Assembly (NCBI GenBank): GCA_026002935.1
Contig: BPGH01000001.1
Span: 2,755,250-2,819,249, forward strand
Reading direction: 5' to 3'
Length of the DNA: 64,000 nucleotides
Source: Acidimicrobiia bacterium
GTDB taxonomy: Bacteria; Actinomycetota; Acidimicrobiia; IMCC26256; PALSA-610
The translations under genes were made by a program, and so were the position numbers. Positions 56,503-64,000 of the stretch are shown here, piece after piece. The stretch's first letter is position 1; each line of letters opens with the position of its first letter. Below the pieces are notes generated by a model that had not been told where the DNA came from, did not search any database, and saw nothing but the letters and a program-made list of their open reading frames with translations.

Positions 56503-57702
56503 TCAGGCGGGGTCGAACAGGACCGGGAGCGTGTTCGGGCCACGGAACGCGTACCCCTCGATGCGGGCGCCGGCCGCCCGGTCCGGGTCGAGGCGCAGCC
56601 CGGGGAGCCGGTCGAGGATCACCCCCAGGCCGACCCGGAGCTCGAGGCGCGCGAGGTGCATCCCGAGGCACTGGTGCTGCCCGGTGCCGAACGCGAGATG
56701 GTGCCGGGGCGGCCGCCCGAGCCGCCACTCCTCGGGGTCCTCGAAGCGGGCCTCGTCGTGGTTCGCCGAGCCGGTCAGGACGTTGATCGGCGTGCCGGCC
56801 GCGACCGGGCAGCCCGCCACCTCGGTGTCGCGGGTCGCGACCCGCGACACCATCGTGACCGACGACTCCCAGCGCAGCGTCTCCTCGATCACGTCGGGCA
56901 GCAGCGACCGGTCCTCCCGCACGCGAGCGAGCACGTCGGGGTGCGTCAGCAGCGCGAACAGGCAGTTGCCCATGACGCGGAAGGTCGTCTCGGCCCCCGC
57001 GGGCAGGAGCAGGCGCAGGAACCCGTAGAGCTTGCCCTCGGAGAGCCGCTCGCCGTCGACCTCGGCGTGCACGAGGTCGGAGAGGAAGTCGTCGCGGGGC
57101 GCGGCACGCCGTTCCTCCACCAGCGGGCGCAGGTACTCGACCATCGCCCGTGACGCGGCGTGCCCCCGGGGCGGGTCGATCGGCCCCGTGTTGATCTCGT
57201 TCGCCCACTCGTGGAACCGCGCGGCGTCCTCGAGGGGTACGCCGACGATGCCGCAGATCACCTCGACCGGGTAACGGGCGGTCACGTCCGCGACGAGGTC
57301 GGCGCGGCCGAGCGGGGCGATCGCGTCCACGAGCCGCTCGATGCAGGGCCGGATCAGGGTGTGCTCCCACCGCTCGAGCTGCGACGCCCGGAACGCCTTC
57401 GCGACGAGGTTCCGGTACTGGCGGTGCTCCTGGCCGTCCATCGCGAGGATGAGGTCGCCCATGAACTGCCCGATGTGCTCGGCGTTGATGCTCGACGAGA
57501 ACGTCTCGCCGTCGCGCAGCACCGCCTCGGCGTCCGCGTAGCGCGTCACCTGGTACGTCCCGCCCTGGACGAGCACCGGGCACTCGAGCCGGCGCGCCGC
57601 CGCCCAGTCCGGGTAGGGCTGGGCGTGGAAGAAGTCGACGGCGGGGGCGGGCGTCGGCCCGCGCCCCGCCCCGGTCGCGGTGTCGGCTGCGTCTCGCGCC
57701 AC
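56503..57702 (-). CDS. Cytochrome P450
   Basis: A 399-residue soluble P450. The I-helix oxygen-binding motif is LLPAGAETTFRVMGN, the K-helix ExxR is EETLRWESS, and the haem loop is LAFGTGQHQCLGMHLARLE with the ligand Cys. The N-terminus has no membrane anchor, as expected for bacterial class I enzymes that need a ferredoxin and reductase, neither of which is adjacent. GTG at 57702 follows GAGGGGGGC. A CCTGAC-N6-GTCAGG palindrome lies 22 bp upstream. Likely substrates are fatty acids, sterols or xenobiotics. Confidence 0.9.
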   Translation of the reverse strand: MARDAADTATGAGRGPTPAPAVDFFHAQPYPDWAAARRLECPVLVQGGTYQVTRYADAEAVLRDGETFSSSINAEHIGQFMGDLILAMDGQEHRQYRNLVAKAFRASQLERWEHTLIRPCIERLVDAIAPLGRADLVADVTARYPVEVICGIVGVPLEDAARFHEWANEINTGPIDPPRGHAASRAMVEYLRPLVEERRAAPRDDFLSDLVHAEVDGERLSEGKLYGFLRLLLPAGAETTFRVMGNCLFALLTHPDVLARVREDRSLLPDVIEETLRWESSVTMVSRVATRDTEVAGCPVAAGTPINVLTGSANHDEARFEDPEEWRLGRPPRHHLAFGTGQHQCLGMHLARLELRVGLGVILDRLPGLRLDPDRAAGARIEGYAFRGPNTLPVLFDPA

Positions 57703-57724
57703 GTCGCCCCCCTCGGACCGCGTC

Positions 57725-57742
57725 CCTGACACGGTAGTCAGG
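57725..57742. promoter_or_regulatory. Operator copy 1: CCTGAC-N6-GTCAGG
   Basis: CCTGACACGGTAGTCAGG. Its spacer, on the minus strand, reads TACCGT, a candidate -10 box for the P450 gene, so a bound repressor would block RNA polymerase. The same arms with the same 6-nt spacing recur at 59231-59248. Confidence 0.6.
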
Positions 57743-57771
57743 TTCAAGCCGGCGCCGCGGCGCGCCGATCC

Positions 57772-57921
57772 GTGGACGTGGCCCGGGGCAAGGACGGCAA
57801 GGGCGGGGACGGCGGGGGCAGGGCGCCGAAGGCGCTCGGGCCCGCGACGGTGGCGAAGCCCGCGCTCGCGGGCGCGCTCGTGCTCGCCGCGCTCGACGCC
57901 GCCCTGCGCCTGGTGCGCTGA
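57772..57921 (+). CDS. Possible small membrane peptide (49 aa)
   Basis: A GTG ORF with a Gly/Lys-rich N-terminus (GKDGKGGDGGG) and a hydrophobic, helix-like end (LAGALVLAALDAALRLVR). It starts 30 bp from the operator and is divergent from the P450 gene, and it ends 11 bp before the convergent MFS gene. Codon bias is compatible with a gene, but in such GC-rich DNA a chance ORF of this size is also likely. Confidence 0.3.
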   Translation: MDVARGKDGKGGDGGGRAPKALGPATVAKPALAGALVLAALDAALRLVR

Positions 57922-57931
57922 GCCCGCGGGC

Positions 57932-59221
57932 TCAGCCCTCCTCCTCGAGCACCGTCCCGACCGCCGCGATGGTCTCCGGGTACTCGGGCGCCGCGCCGAT
58001 CGGCTGCACGGCGTCGCGCCAGCGCAGGGCGTGGGCCGAGAAGGCGCCGCAACACGCCCCCGCACCGACGAGCACCGCCGGGATGCCCACCGCGTCCGCG
58101 AGGACCCCGCTCGCGAGCGACACGAGCGGCACGAAGCCGATCAGCCCGGCCATGTGGATGGCCATCACCCGGCCCCGCATCACCTCGGGCACGCGGTGCT
58201 GCACGAGGCTGATCGCGAGGGTCATGTTGGCGAACTGCGCCGCGCCCATCACGAAGCACAGCACGAGCGCGGCCCCGAACGACGCGACCGTCCCGAGCCC
58301 CACGAGCGCGGCGGAGAACACGAGGGCGCTGCCGGTGAGCATCGCCCCGGGCCGGCGGCGCCCGGTGCCCGCGAGCCCGAGGATGCCCACCGCGGCGCCG
58401 GTCCCGATCGCCGCCTGGAGCCACCCGGCCCGGTCGGTCCCGAGCGCGGTGTCGCCACCCGACAGCACCTCCGTCGCGAACGGGATGATCTGCGGCTGGT
58501 ACACGATCCCGACCGAGGCGATGAAGGTCGACACGGCGACCGGGACCCACACCGCGGCGTCGCCGCGCACGTAACGGACCGCGGCCCGGATCGCGTCGAG
58601 GCTCCCGCGCTCGGCGGGGCGCGGGTGGTCGGGAACCCGGGTGAGCAGCCAGGCCGCGACCACCGCGAGGAACGACGCCGCGTTGACCCAGAAGATCCAC
58701 TCGTACCCGACCCGCCCGGCGAGCAGCGCGGCCAGCACCGGTCCGAGGACCCGGGTCACCGAGTTCGACGCGGTCGTGATGGTGATCGCCTCGGGCAGCA
58801 GCGGCCTCGGCACGACCGACGGGACGAGCGCCTGGGCGGCCGGGATGTTGAGCATGAACGCGATGCCGTTCAGGAACGACAGCACGGAGACGCCGAGCAG
58901 GGTCGCCGAGCCGGTCGCGACGAGCGCGCCGAGGGCGACCGCGCAGGCGAGCTGCGCCACCTGGCAGGCGAGCAGGAGCCGCCGGCGGTCGAAGCGGTCG
59001 GCGAGCACCCCGCCGTAGAGGCTGAACAGGAGCTGGGGCAGGTAGGACGCGAAGTAGATCACGCCGACCGACGACGGGTTCCCGGTCAGCTCGTAGGCGA
59101 GCGCGGCGCGGGCGAAGATCTGCATCCAGTCCCCGAGCTGCGAGACGAACCCGGCCGCCCAGACCCGCCGCCACGGGGCGACGCGGAACGGCGCGAGGAC
59201 GGACGGTGCCACGGCGTGCAT
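57932..59221 (-). CDS. MFS transporter (MFS_3/EntS-like)
   Basis: A 429-residue major facilitator with 12 hydrophobic segments. It opens FRVAPWRRVWAAGFVSQLGDWMQIFARAA, the motif-A loop is YGGVLADRFDRRRLLLA, and the central PAAQALVPSVVP block is typical of this export group. A paralogue of the MFS gene at 32071-33372. The ATG lies 10 bp from operator copy 2 and diverges from the acyl-CoA dehydrogenase gene. It is a plausible exporter of a product of the neighbouring P450/acyl-CoA genes. Substrate unknown. Confidence 0.86.
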   Translation of the reverse strand: MHAVAPSVLAPFRVAPWRRVWAAGFVSQLGDWMQIFARAALAYELTGNPSSVGVIYFASYLPQLLFSLYGGVLADRFDRRRLLLACQVAQLACAVALGALVATGSATLLGVSVLSFLNGIAFMLNIPAAQALVPSVVPRPLLPEAITITTASNSVTRVLGPVLAALLAGRVGYEWIFWVNAASFLAVVAAWLLTRVPDHPRPAERGSLDAIRAAVRYVRGDAAVWVPVAVSTFIASVGIVYQPQIIPFATEVLSGGDTALGTDRAGWLQAAIGTGAAVGILGLAGTGRRRPGAMLTGSALVFSAALVGLGTVASFGAALVLCFVMGAAQFANMTLAISLVQHRVPEVMRGRVMAIHMAGLIGFVPLVSLASGVLADAVGIPAVLVGAGACCGAFSAHALRWRDAVQPIGAAPEYPETIAAVGTVLEEEG

Positions 59222-59230
59222 GCTGGCACA

Positions 59231-59248
59231 CCTGACGTGCGTGTCAGG
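59231..59248. promoter_or_regulatory. Operator copy 2: CCTGAC-N6-GTCAGG
   Basis: CCTGACGTGCGTGTCAGG lies in the short divergent region between the MFS gene (start 59221) and the acyl-CoA dehydrogenase gene (start 59271), and 9 bp upstream of the latter's -10 box. It matches operator copy 1 in both arms and spacing. Confidence 0.62.
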
Positions 59249-59257
59249 GTGCCGGGC

Positions 59258-59263
59258 TAACCT
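59258..59263 (+). promoter_or_regulatory. Leaderless -10 box (TAACCT)
   Basis: TAACCT stands exactly 7 nt before the GTG at 59271, supporting that codon as the start of the acyl-CoA dehydrogenase over the GTG at 59265. Confidence 0.5.
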
Positions 59264-59270
59264 CGTGCCC

Positions 59271-60485
59271 GTGGTCGGAGCGCACGGGGCGAACCCCTTC
59301 GCGGACACCGAGGACCAGGCCGCGCTGCGGGCGCTGGCGCGCGACGTCGCCGAGCGCGAGCTCGCGCCGATGGCGCGCCACGGCGACGAGACCGAGGAGT
59401 TCCCGCAGTGGGCCTGGGACGCGATCCGCAAGGCGGAGCTGTTCGGCATCACCGTCGGTGAGCGCTGGGGCGGCGCCGGGCTCGGCGACGTCGAGGCCGC
59501 GATCGTGCTCGAGGAGCTGGCCCGCGCCGACGTGTCCAGCGCGATCCTGGCCCAGCTCGTGTTCAACGGGCCGCCCCGGGCGATCGAGCACCTCGGCAAC
59601 GACGCCCTGAAGGACCGCTGGCTCCCCCTCGCCGCGTCGGGCGAGGCGCTGTTCTGCATCGGCATCAGCGAGACGGAGGCGGGCAGCGCGGTCGGCAACA
59701 TGCGGGCGCGGCTCACGCCCGACGGCGACGGGTTCCGCCTCGACGCGTACAAGAACTACGTGACCGGCGGGCACAAGGCGAAGTGCTGCCTCGTGTGGTG
59801 CCGGTTCCCCGGCAGCGAGGGCACCAAGGGCATCGGCGCGGTGGTCGTCGACCTCGACTCGCCCGGCGTGACCGTCACCGGCACCCACGTGAAGATGGGA
59901 CTGCGGGCCACGAGCGAGGCCGAGCTCGCGTTCGACGGCGTGCGCGTGGAGCCCGAGGACGTGCTCGTGTGGGGCGACCCGTCCTCCAGCGAGTCGTTCA
60001 AGACCCTCATCGCCCACATCAACCACGAGCGGTGCGGCAACGCGGCGATGTGCATCGGGGCCGCGCAGGGCGCGCTGGAGTACGCCGTCCGGTACATGAA
60101 CGAGCGGATGATCGGCTCGCGCCCGCTCGCCGACTTCCAGGGCCTCCAGTGGAAGGTCGCCGACATGGCGACCCAGCTCGAGGGCGCCCGCCTGCTGTTG
60201 CAGCGCGCGGTGCACATGGCCGGCCCCGGCGGCACGCCGCCCGCGCTCGAGACCGCGATGGCGAAGACCGCCGCGAACCTCGCGGCCAAGTTCGTGTGCG
60301 ACGAGGCGATCCAGCTGCTCGGCGGCTACGGCTTCAGCCGCGAGTACCCGGTGGAGCGCGTCTACCGTGACATCCGGGGCCTGTGCATCGGCGCCGGCAC
60401 CGTCGAGATCCAGCGCAACTTCATCGGCGGGGCGGTGCTGCGCGGCGCCACACCGGCGAGCGACGGCTGGAAGCACCGCCGCTGA
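59271..60485 (+). CDS. Acyl-CoA dehydrogenase
   Basis: An acyl-CoA dehydrogenase of 404 aa. Blocks: RALARDVAERELAPMARHGDE, FCIGISETEAGSAVGNMRA, the substrate stretch FRLDAYKNYVTGGHKAKCCL, AKTAANLAAKFVCDEAIQLLGG and YGFSREYPVERVYRDIRGL, ending IGAGTVEIQRNFIGG. The central SETEAGSAVG is looser than the usual TEPxAGSD. Its operon continues with the acyl-CoA synthetase 5 bp downstream, so activated acid would pass straight to dehydrogenation. The promoter is flanked by operator copy 2. Confidence 0.88.
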   Translation: MVGAHGANPFADTEDQAALRALARDVAERELAPMARHGDETEEFPQWAWDAIRKAELFGITVGERWGGAGLGDVEAAIVLEELARADVSSAILAQLVFNGPPRAIEHLGNDALKDRWLPLAASGEALFCIGISETEAGSAVGNMRARLTPDGDGFRLDAYKNYVTGGHKAKCCLVWCRFPGSEGTKGIGAVVVDLDSPGVTVTGTHVKMGLRATSEAELAFDGVRVEPEDVLVWGDPSSSESFKTLIAHINHERCGNAAMCIGAAQGALEYAVRYMNERMIGSRPLADFQGLQWKVADMATQLEGARLLLQRAVHMAGPGGTPPALETAMAKTAANLAAKFVCDEAIQLLGGYGFSREYPVERVYRDIRGLCIGAGTVEIQRNFIGGAVLRGATPASDGWKHRR

Positions 60486-60490
60486 CGGCC

Positions 60491-61840
60491 GTGCTGCGCG
60501 CGACGTTCCGCAGCCCCCGGGCCGGCGAGTACGCGCGGCCGGGCGGCCCGTGGGACCGGCCGACCCTCGACGAGCTGCTGACCGACGCGGCGCCCGCGCC
60601 GCTGCGGGGGCGGGTCGCACGGGTCGCGGGGGGCCTGCGCCGCCTCGGCGTCGGGCCGGGCGACGTCGTCGCGTGGCAGTCGCCGAACCGCGACGAGGTC
60701 GTGCTCGCCTACCGCGCGTGCTGGCGGCTCGGCGCGATCGCCGCGCCCGTGCACCACCTCGCCGGGCCGGCCGAGCGCGACCGGCTGCTCGCGGCGCTCG
60801 CGCCGAAGGTCGTGCTCGATCTCGACGCGCTGCCCGACGGCCCGCCCGTCGACGGCACGTGGACGGAGCCCGGGCAGCTCGCGGCGGTCCTGTGGACCTC
60901 CGGCTCCAGCGGCGCGCCCAAGGGGGTCCTGCACACGCAGGCCACCCTCGCGTACAAGGCGGTCGGGATGGCCGCGGCGCACGGGATGCGGCCCGACGAC
61001 TGCGTGCTGATGCCCGCGCCCTGCGCGCACATCTCCGGGCTCCTCAACGGCGTGACCCTGCCGGGCGTGGTGCCCTTCCGCGCGGTGTTCATGGCCCGCT
61101 GGGACCCCGAGGAGGCGCTCGGGATCATCGAGCGGGAACGGGTGACGTTCATGGTCGGCCCGCCGACGTTCTTCGTCTCGCTGATGCGCACGCCCGGCTT
61201 CCGGCCGGGGCGCGTCGCGTCGTTGCGGCTCGTGTCGAGCGGCGGCGCCGGGGTGACCAGCGCGTTCGTCGACGAGGCTTCCCGCGTGCTCGGCGCACGG
61301 GTGAAGCGCACCTACGGGTCGACGGAGGCGCCGTCGGTCGTCACCGACGGCGCGGCGGTCGGCGCGGTCGAGCTGCGGCTCGGCGAGGGTGGGGAGCTGC
61401 TCGTGCGCGGCCCGGAGGTGTGCGTGGGCTATCTCGACCCGGCGCAGACCGAGGCCGCGTTCACCGACGACGGGTGGTTCCGCACCGGTGACCTCGCGAC
61501 GCTCGATCCCGTCGAGATCGTCGGTCGCATCAAGGACGTGATCATCCGGGGCGGCGAGAACGTGAGCGCGGCCGAGGTGGAGGCGGTGCTCGAGGCGCAC
61601 CCCGCCGTCCACCAGGCCGTGGCGGTCGGGGTCCCCGACGAGCTGATGGGCGAGCGCGTCGCCGCGTTCGTGATCGCCTCGGCGCCGCTGGGCCTCGACG
61701 ACGTGCGGGCGTGGTTCGAGCGGCGCGGCGTCGCGCGCTTCAAGACCCCCGAGCGCGTCGAGGTCGTCGACGCGCTGCCGCTCCTGCCGACCGGCAAGCC
61801 CGACCGCGCCGCCCTGCGGCGCCTACTCGCCCCAGGGTGA
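60491..61840 (+). CDS. AMP-forming acyl-CoA synthetase
   Basis: A 449-residue ANL ligase, shorter than the 500-550 residues of most relatives. The P loop is AVLWTSGSSGAPKGVLHTQ, the A5 motif VKRTYGSTEAPSV, the A7 motif WFRTGDLATLD, the hinge GRIKDVIIRGGENVSAAEVE and the catalytic Lys region PTGKPDRAALR. GTG at 60491, 5 bp after the dehydrogenase stop. Overlaps the convergent MerB-like gene by 18 bp. It likely activates the substrate of the preceding dehydrogenase. Confidence 0.9.
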   Translation: MLRATFRSPRAGEYARPGGPWDRPTLDELLTDAAPAPLRGRVARVAGGLRRLGVGPGDVVAWQSPNRDEVVLAYRACWRLGAIAAPVHHLAGPAERDRLLAALAPKVVLDLDALPDGPPVDGTWTEPGQLAAVLWTSGSSGAPKGVLHTQATLAYKAVGMAAAHGMRPDDCVLMPAPCAHISGLLNGVTLPGVVPFRAVFMARWDPEEALGIIERERVTFMVGPPTFFVSLMRTPGFRPGRVASLRLVSSGGAGVTSAFVDEASRVLGARVKRTYGSTEAPSVVTDGAAVGAVELRLGEGGELLVRGPEVCVGYLDPAQTEAAFTDDGWFRTGDLATLDPVEIVGRIKDVIIRGGENVSAAEVEAVLEAHPAVHQAVAVGVPDELMGERVAAFVIASAPLGLDDVRAWFERRGVARFKTPERVEVVDALPLLPTGKPDRAALRRLLAPG

Positions 61841-62548
61841 GGTGTCGACGCCCATCATCCGGAAGCCCTTGATCACCGCACGCGGGTTCAGCACCCCGGG
61901 CTTCCAGTGGAAGTTCCACATGCGCTCGTTCGCCACGTTCTGCACGAACATCTTCGTCTGTTCGAGGGTGAGCAGCACCCCGCGCGTCGCCGTCTGGTGC
62001 TCGTAGCGCCGCGCGTGCTCGGCGTCGGCGACGAAGTTCATCGCGTCGCACATGCGGATCATGTCGACGTTGTTCCAGTCGTAGGGCGACAGGGAGATGT
62101 GCAGCAGCACCCCCGGGGGATCGACCGACTGCAGCTCGAAGTTCCTCGACACGAGCGTGACCGGTTCCAGGCAGCACGCGCAGTGCGACTCCAGCCGCAC
62201 CGTCCGGTCCCTGAACGGCGGCATGTGCGAGAAGGCGACGGCCTCCGACGCGCACCCGGCGAACGAGTGGAACCGGTCGTCGACGTAGGCCCGGACCTGG
62301 GTCGGGAAGGAGGAGAACGGCGGTGCCTTCAGCAGGTTGCAGTTCTGCGTGTCCTCCTGGACCGTCACGACGATCCCGAGCTGCAGCTCCTTGTACGCCG
62401 CGACGATCTCGCGCCGCGACAGCCCGGTCCGCTCGTGCACCTCGCGCAGGGTCGGCCCCCGGCCGTGCTCGCACCAGTGCTCGAAGACGAACGCGCGCAC
62501 GTTCAGCGCGTGCTCGGAGAACTCGAAGGGCGGGACGTTCTGCGGCAT
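61823..62548 (-). CDS. MerB-like (alkylmercury lyase fold) protein
   Basis: A 241-residue protein with an N-terminal winged helix (TLREVHERTGLSRREIVAAY) and a C-terminal domain that follows organomercurial lyase order: Cys99 in FAGCASEAVAF (MerB Cys96 region), Glu102 at the place of catalytic Asp99, SHCACC (Cys123), SVDPPGVLLHISL and Cys167 in IRMCDAMNFVAD (MerB Cys159 region). No merR, merT or merA is near. Whether it demethylates mercury or does something else cannot be read. The match is from memory of MerB and needs a profile search. ATG start, clean frame. Confidence 0.6.
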   Translation of the reverse strand: MPQNVPPFEFSEHALNVRAFVFEHWCEHGRGPTLREVHERTGLSRREIVAAYKELQLGIVVTVQEDTQNCNLLKAPPFSSFPTQVRAYVDDRFHSFAGCASEAVAFSHMPPFRDRTVRLESHCACCLEPVTLVSRNFELQSVDPPGVLLHISLSPYDWNNVDMIRMCDAMNFVADAEHARRYEHQTATRGVLLTLEQTKMFVQNVANERMWNFHWKPGVLNPRAVIKGFRMMGVDTSPWGE

Positions 62549-62598
62549 GGGCGGAGACTAACGACACGCCGCCGGGCCGCGTCGCCGCGCGGACCGGC

Positions 62599-63572
62599 TC
62601 ACCACGACCCCGCGCCGTCCCACGCGTCGATCGCCCACGCGAGCCGCTGCGCCGGATCCTCGATCGCGAGCCGCAGCACCCAGCCGCGCGACCGGTCGGG
62701 CGCGCTCCACGCGACGAACCCCAGCCGGCCGACCGCTCCCGGGGGCACGGGCTCGTCGGGGTCGAGCCCGAGCACCGCGCGCAGCAACGCCCACGCCAGG
62801 TCACGCCCGGCGGCGGCGCCCCGCCGGCGACCGGGCGGCCCCCCGAGGCCCCCGCCCAGGCGACGAGCGCGAGCGCCTCCCCGGGGTCGAGCCACGCGCC
62901 CCGCGCGTCGGCGACCCCCAGCCCGCCGATCGCCGCGATCGCGTCGCCCTCCACGGCGGCGACGCGCGCCCGGCCCTCGGAGGAGGCCGTCCAGGCGCGC
63001 ACGAGGTCGCGGACCGCGGCGGTGACCTCCGGGTCGTCGACCGGCTCGCCCGCGCCCCCGCGCAGCGCGCGGCCGCGCGGGAGGTCGGGGGCGGGCGCGT
63101 CGACGCGGTCGGGCCGGTAGGTCGCGACCGGGTAGGCCGGCTCCCAGGGCTCGAGGTGCAGGGGCACCGCGAGCACGTCGGCGGCGGGCACCGAGGACGG
63201 GGCGACCGCCTCGCCGCGCACCACGCGCTCGTGCGCCGCGAGCGCGGCCGCCGGCCCGGGGACGACGTGCGGGGCGAGGTCGCCCCAGCGGTGCGTGGAC
63301 GCCGCGACCTCGGCGAGGGGGCCGAGCGCGAACCGCCCGGCGTCCTCGACGAGCACCGAGGCCGCGTACGGGGCGGGGGCGTCCAGGGCGAGCCGGTACT
63401 CGGCGTAGCTCGCGGCCGGCCAGAGCTGGCGGCCCCGCTCGAGCGCGGCGCGCGCCCGGTACCGGAGGTCGACGAGCGCGTCCCAGTCCCCGGCGGAGCA
63501 GCACGCGTCGGCGATCCGCAGCAGCTCGTCGAGGTCGTTCGCGTCGACGGCCGCGCCGATGCGGTCACGCAT
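62599..63572 (-). CDS. Hypothetical protein, one frameshift
   Basis: A protein of about 324 aa that I cannot assign. The first 60 residues are helical (VDANDLDELLRIADACCSAGDWDALVDLRYRARAALERG) and TPR-like. The middle is Ala/Pro rich (VLAVPLHLEPWEPAYPVATYRPD), and the end reads GRLGFVAWSAPDRSRGWVLRLAIEDPA. One base is lost near 62815, in a CCGCCG stretch, before LAWALLRAVLGLDPDE. It sits 11 bp after an acyl-CoA dehydrogenase on the same strand, so it may be co-transcribed with lipid-oxidation genes. Confidence 0.5.
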
Positions 63573-63583
63573 CGCGCCGCCGG

Positions 63584-64000
63584 TCAGACGACGCTCTCAC
63601 CCGCCTCGACGCGCGGCCGCAGCAGCGACGCGAGCCGGGCCCGGTGGAACGCGGCGTCGCCGAAGTGGACCTGGTCGAGCTGGGCGCGCTTCAGGAAGAA
63701 GTGCAGGTCGTGCTCCCAAGTGAAGCCGATGCCCCCGTGCACCTGCAGCGCGGAGGCCATCACCCGCTTCGACGCGTCCGCACACCAGGTCTTCGCGGCC
63801 GACGCCGCGACCGGCGCCTCGGCGTCGCCGGACCCGAGGCACCACGCGGCCCAGTACACGGTCGACCGCATCCCCTCCACGTCGACCAGCATGTCGGCGC
63901 ACCGGTGCTTCACGGCCTGGAACGAGCCGATCGGCCGGTCGAACTGGACGCGGTCCTTCGCGTAGGCGACCGCCATGTCGAGCGCGCGCGACGCGCTCCC
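63584..64000 (-). CDS. Acyl-CoA dehydrogenase, 5' part beyond the window
   Basis: The C-terminal 138 residues of an acyl-CoA dehydrogenase: LDMAVAYAKDRVQFDRPIGS, FQAVKHRCADMLVDVEG, ALQVHGGIGFTWEHDLHFFL and KRAQLDQVHFGD. The start and the N-terminal FAD domain lie beyond position 64000. It probably forms an operon with the unknown gene that follows it 11 bp downstream. Confidence 0.85.
   Translation of the reverse strand, partial: GSASRALDMAVAYAKDRVQFDRPIGSFQAVKHRCADMLVDVEGMRSTVYWAAWCLGSGDAEAPVAASAAKTWCADASKRVMASALQVHGGIGFTWEHDLHFFLKRAQLDQVHFGDAAFHRARLASLLRPRVEAGESVV

Noticed and set aside
61823-62548. A mercury-resistance operon around the MerB-like gene.
   Set aside because: No merA, merR, merT or merP is seen on either side. 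Neighbours are acyl-CoA genes.

Overview
This is very GC-rich bacterial DNA, almost certainly from a member of the class Acidimicrobiia (Actinomycetota). The evidence is the extreme GC codon bias, many GTG starts, short actinobacterial -10 boxes (TANNNT) placed 6-9 nt before start codons (leaderless transcription), F420-, mycothiol- and KstR-type functions, an HU protein with a lysine-rich tail, and a secreted protein carrying the 42-residue GYW...GDARF repeats that I associate with Acidimicrobiia. I see no rRNA, tRNA, CRISPR array, insertion sequence or prophage. It reads as chromosome backbone with several lipid or xenobiotic catabolism islands.

Layout. 1-8.4 kb: a high-affinity potassium uptake operon, kdpFABC plus the sensor kinase and response regulator kdpDE, preceded by a truncated DUF4118-type sensor protein and a 51-residue membrane peptide. 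8.4-13 kb (minus strand): VOC protein, alanyl-tRNA editing protein, F420-type LLM oxidoreductase, acyl-CoA dehydrogenase, ArsC-like reductase, leucyl/phenylalanyl-tRNA-protein transferase. 13-16 kb: MFS transporter, a second acyl-CoA dehydrogenase and an unknown protein. 16.2-22.3 kb: glutamate synthase, gltB-gltD. 22.4-33.4 kb: phospholipase-C-like lipoprotein, SpoU/TrmH methyltransferase, GAF-GGDEF protein, HU, MenC-like enolase, Gfo/Idh/MocA oxidoreductase, phosphopantetheinyl transferase, histone-deacetylase-family hydrolase, mycothiol/DinB-fold protein, MFS exporter.

33.4-40.8 kb is an acyl-CoA catabolic island: a tandem CaiB-type CoA-transferase, a DUF35 protein and a Cys-less thiolase on the minus strand, an HTH-GAF-PAS regulator, and a divergent pair made of a degenerate amidohydrolase and a second CoA-transferase. 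40.8-42.2 kb: SGNH lipoprotein and AlkA-like glycosylase. 42.2-45.8 kb is a thiamine operon under a TPP riboswitch (thiamine pyrophosphokinase, MTH1187-type thiamine-binding protein, ABC permease, binding protein and ATPase). 45.8-47.3 kb is the secreted repeat protein. 47.5-51.9 kb is a KstR-like TetR locus with a palindromic operator dividing an acyl-CoA synthetase from an alkylsulfatase-like hydrolase and an SDR. 51.9-56.3 kb: lone molybdopterin oxidoreductase, zinc alcohol dehydrogenase, glyoxalase-II-like hydrolase. 56.5-64 kb: P450, MFS transporter, acyl-CoA dehydrogenase and acyl-CoA synthetase, apparently tied together by two copies of the same inverted-repeat operator, then a MerB-like protein, an unknown protein and a cut-off acyl-CoA dehydrogenase.

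A striking technical feature is roughly fifty single-base frameshifts by my hand count, mostly +1, concentrated in 1-6.95 kb and in gltB, while most other genes read cleanly. Domain order, total lengths and catalytic motifs all survive when the frames are stitched together, so I treat these as consensus-sequence errors, not true pseudogenes. Coordinates of affected genes span the stitched gene.
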